Source of the DNA: Anaerolinea sp.
Lineage (GTDB): Bacteria; Chloroflexota; Anaerolineae; Anaerolineales; Anaerolineaceae
DNA: 64,000 nucleotides
Assembly: GCA_029975965.1 (NCBI GenBank)
Contig: JARKOV010000120.1
Span: 1 to 64,000 of the forward strand
Reading direction: 5' to 3'
Part shown: one piece after another, positions 62,265 to 64,000 of the stretch
How positions within the stretch are numbered: the stretch's first letter is position 1
Layout: the number at the start of each line of letters is the position of its first letter
Notes under the pieces: generated by a model
Told to the model about the DNA's origin: nothing
Database searches by the model: none
Seen by the model: only the letters and a program-made list of their open reading frames with translations
Made by a program: the position numbers and the translations under genes

Positions 62265-64000
62265 ATGAAATCAACTTCTTCCCGCCGCCGCCGCTGGATC
62301 GATGCCATCCTGCTGCTGGCGCTGGTGGGCGGCGCGCTATACGTTGAAAACGCGCTGGCCACCAAACCGGCCTGGCCGGCGGCGCGCGAGGGCGAGCCGC
62401 AACCCGCCCGCCCGCAGCCCGGCGACGAACCCTTTAGCCGCGAGCTGATCGCCCCCACCTTTGCCGAGCGCCGCCAGCTCTATCTGGACGCCGTTTCCGC
62501 GCAGCCCACCCCTGCCGAGCGCGGCGGCATCTGGACCGACCTTGCGCGGTTGGAAAATGGGGGGCGCGAAATCTCGCTTCCCGCGCTCGACGCCGCGCTG
62601 GCTTTCGTCGATGCCCGCGAGGACACCGCCGATTTCACCCTCGCCGGGCTGGTGCGCCTGTATTACAAGTACGCCGGCAGCCGCCGGTTGGCGCCCGAAT
62701 TGGAAACGCGCATCCACGACTCGCTGGTCAATTTCAAATACTGGTTGGACGAGCCGAACCCCTCCTACATGGAGCTGTGGACCGAAAACCACCAGATTCT
62801 CGCCTTCAGCGCCGAGTACCTGGCGGGGCAGGCTTTTCCGGACGAGGTTTTCCCCAACAACGGGCAGACGGGCGCCTGGCACATGCAACACGCTCGCGAA
62901 AAGCTGCTGCGCTGGATCGATTTTCGCGCCCGCACCGGGATGGCCGAGTGGGACTCGGTGCCCTATTACAACATGGACATCGCGGCGCTGCTCAACCTGG
63001 CCGATTTCGCCGCCGACGAAGAGGTGTCGCTCAAAGCGGCGATGATGCTGGACGTGCTCTTTTTGGACATGGCCCTCGACTCGTTCTACGGTCAATATGC
63101 CACCTCGCATGGGCGCGCCGCCGCCCGGCACGTCAAGAGCGCCGCCGGCGACAGCCTGCTCACTTTGCAGAGCCTGGCCTGGGGCTACGGGCGCTTCCAG
63201 GGCGCGGACATGGCCACCGTCTCACTGGTCACCAGCCCGCGCTACCGCATCCCCGCGGTCATCGAAGCTGTGGCCCAGGCGCGGCCAGAGGAGATCACCA
63301 GCTTCGAGCGCCACTCGATCCCGGTCAGCCAGCAGGCCGCCGAACAGTTTGGGGTCACCTTGGATGACCCGCAGGATATCGACATCTGGTGGGGCATGGG
63401 CGCTTTCACCCATCCCAGGGTGATCGACCTGACCATCGCCACCGCCGACGAGTGGAACCTGTGGCACTACCCCGATTTCGAGCCGCTCAAGGACCTGGCC
63501 CAGGCCCTCAAGAAGGTGCGCCTGCTCGGGCCGGCCTCCTGGCTGCTCGACCCCGACTCCAACGGCACGCTCACATCCGAAGTGAACAAAGTCACCTTCC
63601 GCACCCCCGATTACCAGCTTTCCAACGCGCAGGACTTCCGCAAGGGTGAAAAGGGCTACCAGCAGCATATCTGGCAGGCCACCCTCGACCCTTACGCGGT
63701 GGTCTTCGTTACCAACCCCGACTCGCTGCGCGAGGATGACTCGCAGCGGCCGAGTTACTGGGCTTCCAACGGTCGCCTGCCGCGCAACGCACAGTACCGC
63801 AACGTGCTGGTCAGCCTCTACCGCATCGACCGCCACCCCAGCCCAAGCATCCTGGAAGCGCGCCATTTTGGTTTTACCCACGCCTACTTCCCCAGGTGGG
63901 CATTCGACCAGGTAGTCGAGGCGCCTGCCGAGGGTGGGGGCGGCTGGATCTTCGGGCGCAAAGGCAACGCCTACGTGGCGCTCTACTCGCACAAGCCTTA
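62265..64000 (+). CDS. exported-type large protein, C-terminus beyond the window
   Basis: An open frame of 578 codons from ATG 62265, preceded by GGGGAGG, that has no stop before the window ends. Residues 8-30 form a signal/anchor (RRRRWIDAILLLALVGGAL). The main part is helical, with repeats of Trp/Tyr and a central ENHQILAFSAEYLAGQAF, EWDSVPYYNMDIAALLNLAD and HGRAAARHVKSAAGD, suggesting an alpha/alpha toroid-like domain of the kind found in polysaccharide-active proteins. I do not know a named family. It forms an operon with the preceding sulfatase-like gene and so is probably a cell-surface glycan factor. Confidence 0.78.
   Translation, partial: MKSTSSRRRRWIDAILLLALVGGALYVENALATKPAWPAAREGEPQPARPQPGDEPFSRELIAPTFAERRQLYLDAVSAQPTPAERGGIWTDLARLENGGREISLPALDAALAFVDAREDTADFTLAGLVRLYYKYAGSRRLAPELETRIHDSLVNFKYWLDEPNPSYMELWTENHQILAFSAEYLAGQAFPDEVFPNNGQTGAWHMQHAREKLLRWIDFRARTGMAEWDSVPYYNMDIAALLNLADFAADEEVSLKAAMMLDVLFLDMALDSFYGQYATSHGRAAARHVKSAAGDSLLTLQSLAWGYGRFQGADMATVSLVTSPRYRIPAVIEAVAQARPEEITSFERHSIPVSQQAAEQFGVTLDDPQDIDIWWGMGAFTHPRVIDLTIATADEWNLWHYPDFEPLKDLAQALKKVRLLGPASWLLDPDSNGTLTSEVNKVTFRTPDYQLSNAQDFRKGEKGYQQHIWQATLDPYAVVFVTNPDSLREDDSQRPSYWASNGRLPRNAQYRNVLVSLYRIDRHPSPSILEARHFGFTHAYFPRWAFDQVVEAPAEGGGGWIFGRKGNAYVALYSHKP

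Overview
This is a GC-rich (roughly 63-66 % by eye) 64-kb bacterial chromosome segment, most likely from a Chloroflexota bacterium of the Anaerolineae type, probably a metagenome assembly. That placement is inferred from an over-long SecA (1365 residues), secreted proteins carrying a YLPxV/YIPxV-type terminal motif, many sugar-acid enzymes, a NarL-type GAF histidine kinase and a tubulin-like protein. There are about 55 protein genes, one tRNA-Leu(CAA), no rRNA, no CRISPR array and no transposase.

Layout. 1-6.1 kb: an interrupted membrane sensor fragment, then a minus-strand set (phosphotransferase, membrane protein, GNAT, PHP phosphoesterase, 2H phosphoesterase) and an AT-rich CHAT-protease/STAS fusion. 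6.6-14.4 kb: secreted subtilase, orphan hutI translationally coupled to a tubulin-like GTPase, HD hydrolase. 14.5-21.5 kb: UxuA-like and PMI-like sugar enzymes, MenG/UbiE methyltransferase overlapping a histidine kinase, and a molybdopterin oxidoreductase behind a structured leader, followed by a pantothenate-kinase-like ASKHA protein. 21.7-32.7 kb: tRNA-Leu, ychF, gatB, a GT87-like membrane protein, a secreted beta-propeller protein, a fatty-acid desaturase and secA. 33-43 kb: KDPG-type aldolase, fucose-isomerase-like protein, URO-D-like protein, M28 peptidase, alkyltransferase-like protein, dUTPase-like protein, MFS transporter, GH42 beta-galactosidase, nucleoside hydrolase and DsrE-like protein. 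43.2-47 kb: an AT-richer MNT/HEPN pair overlapping a nitroreductase gene, acyl-ACP thioesterase, and a PadR regulator with its membrane-protein partner. 47.2-64 kb: GPD-like dehydrogenase, FGGY kinase, RarD, a second GT87-like protein, a cytidylyltransferase-GHMP kinase fusion with Gfo/Idh, enolase-superfamily and PTE-like genes, a diguanylate cyclase with a degenerate receiver domain, sugar isomerase, YetF-like protein, and a sulfatase-family membrane enzyme followed by a secreted-type protein that runs off the end.

The most distinctive non-coding content is a family of seven short elements (about 70 bp) with terminal inverted repeats, a long internal hairpin and 8-bp target-site duplications: a MITE-like family. 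Two copies carry paired (compensatory) changes in the hairpin. Other points of interest are a recurrent promoter layout in which a TAnnnT box ends 6-7 nt before the start codon (candidate leaderless mRNAs), a duplicated structured element upstream of two genes, and a palindrome over the padR promoter. Many genes encode sugar-acid or hexuronate enzymes, yet apart from one MFS protein no sugar transporter is present, so the substrates cannot be assigned from this window.
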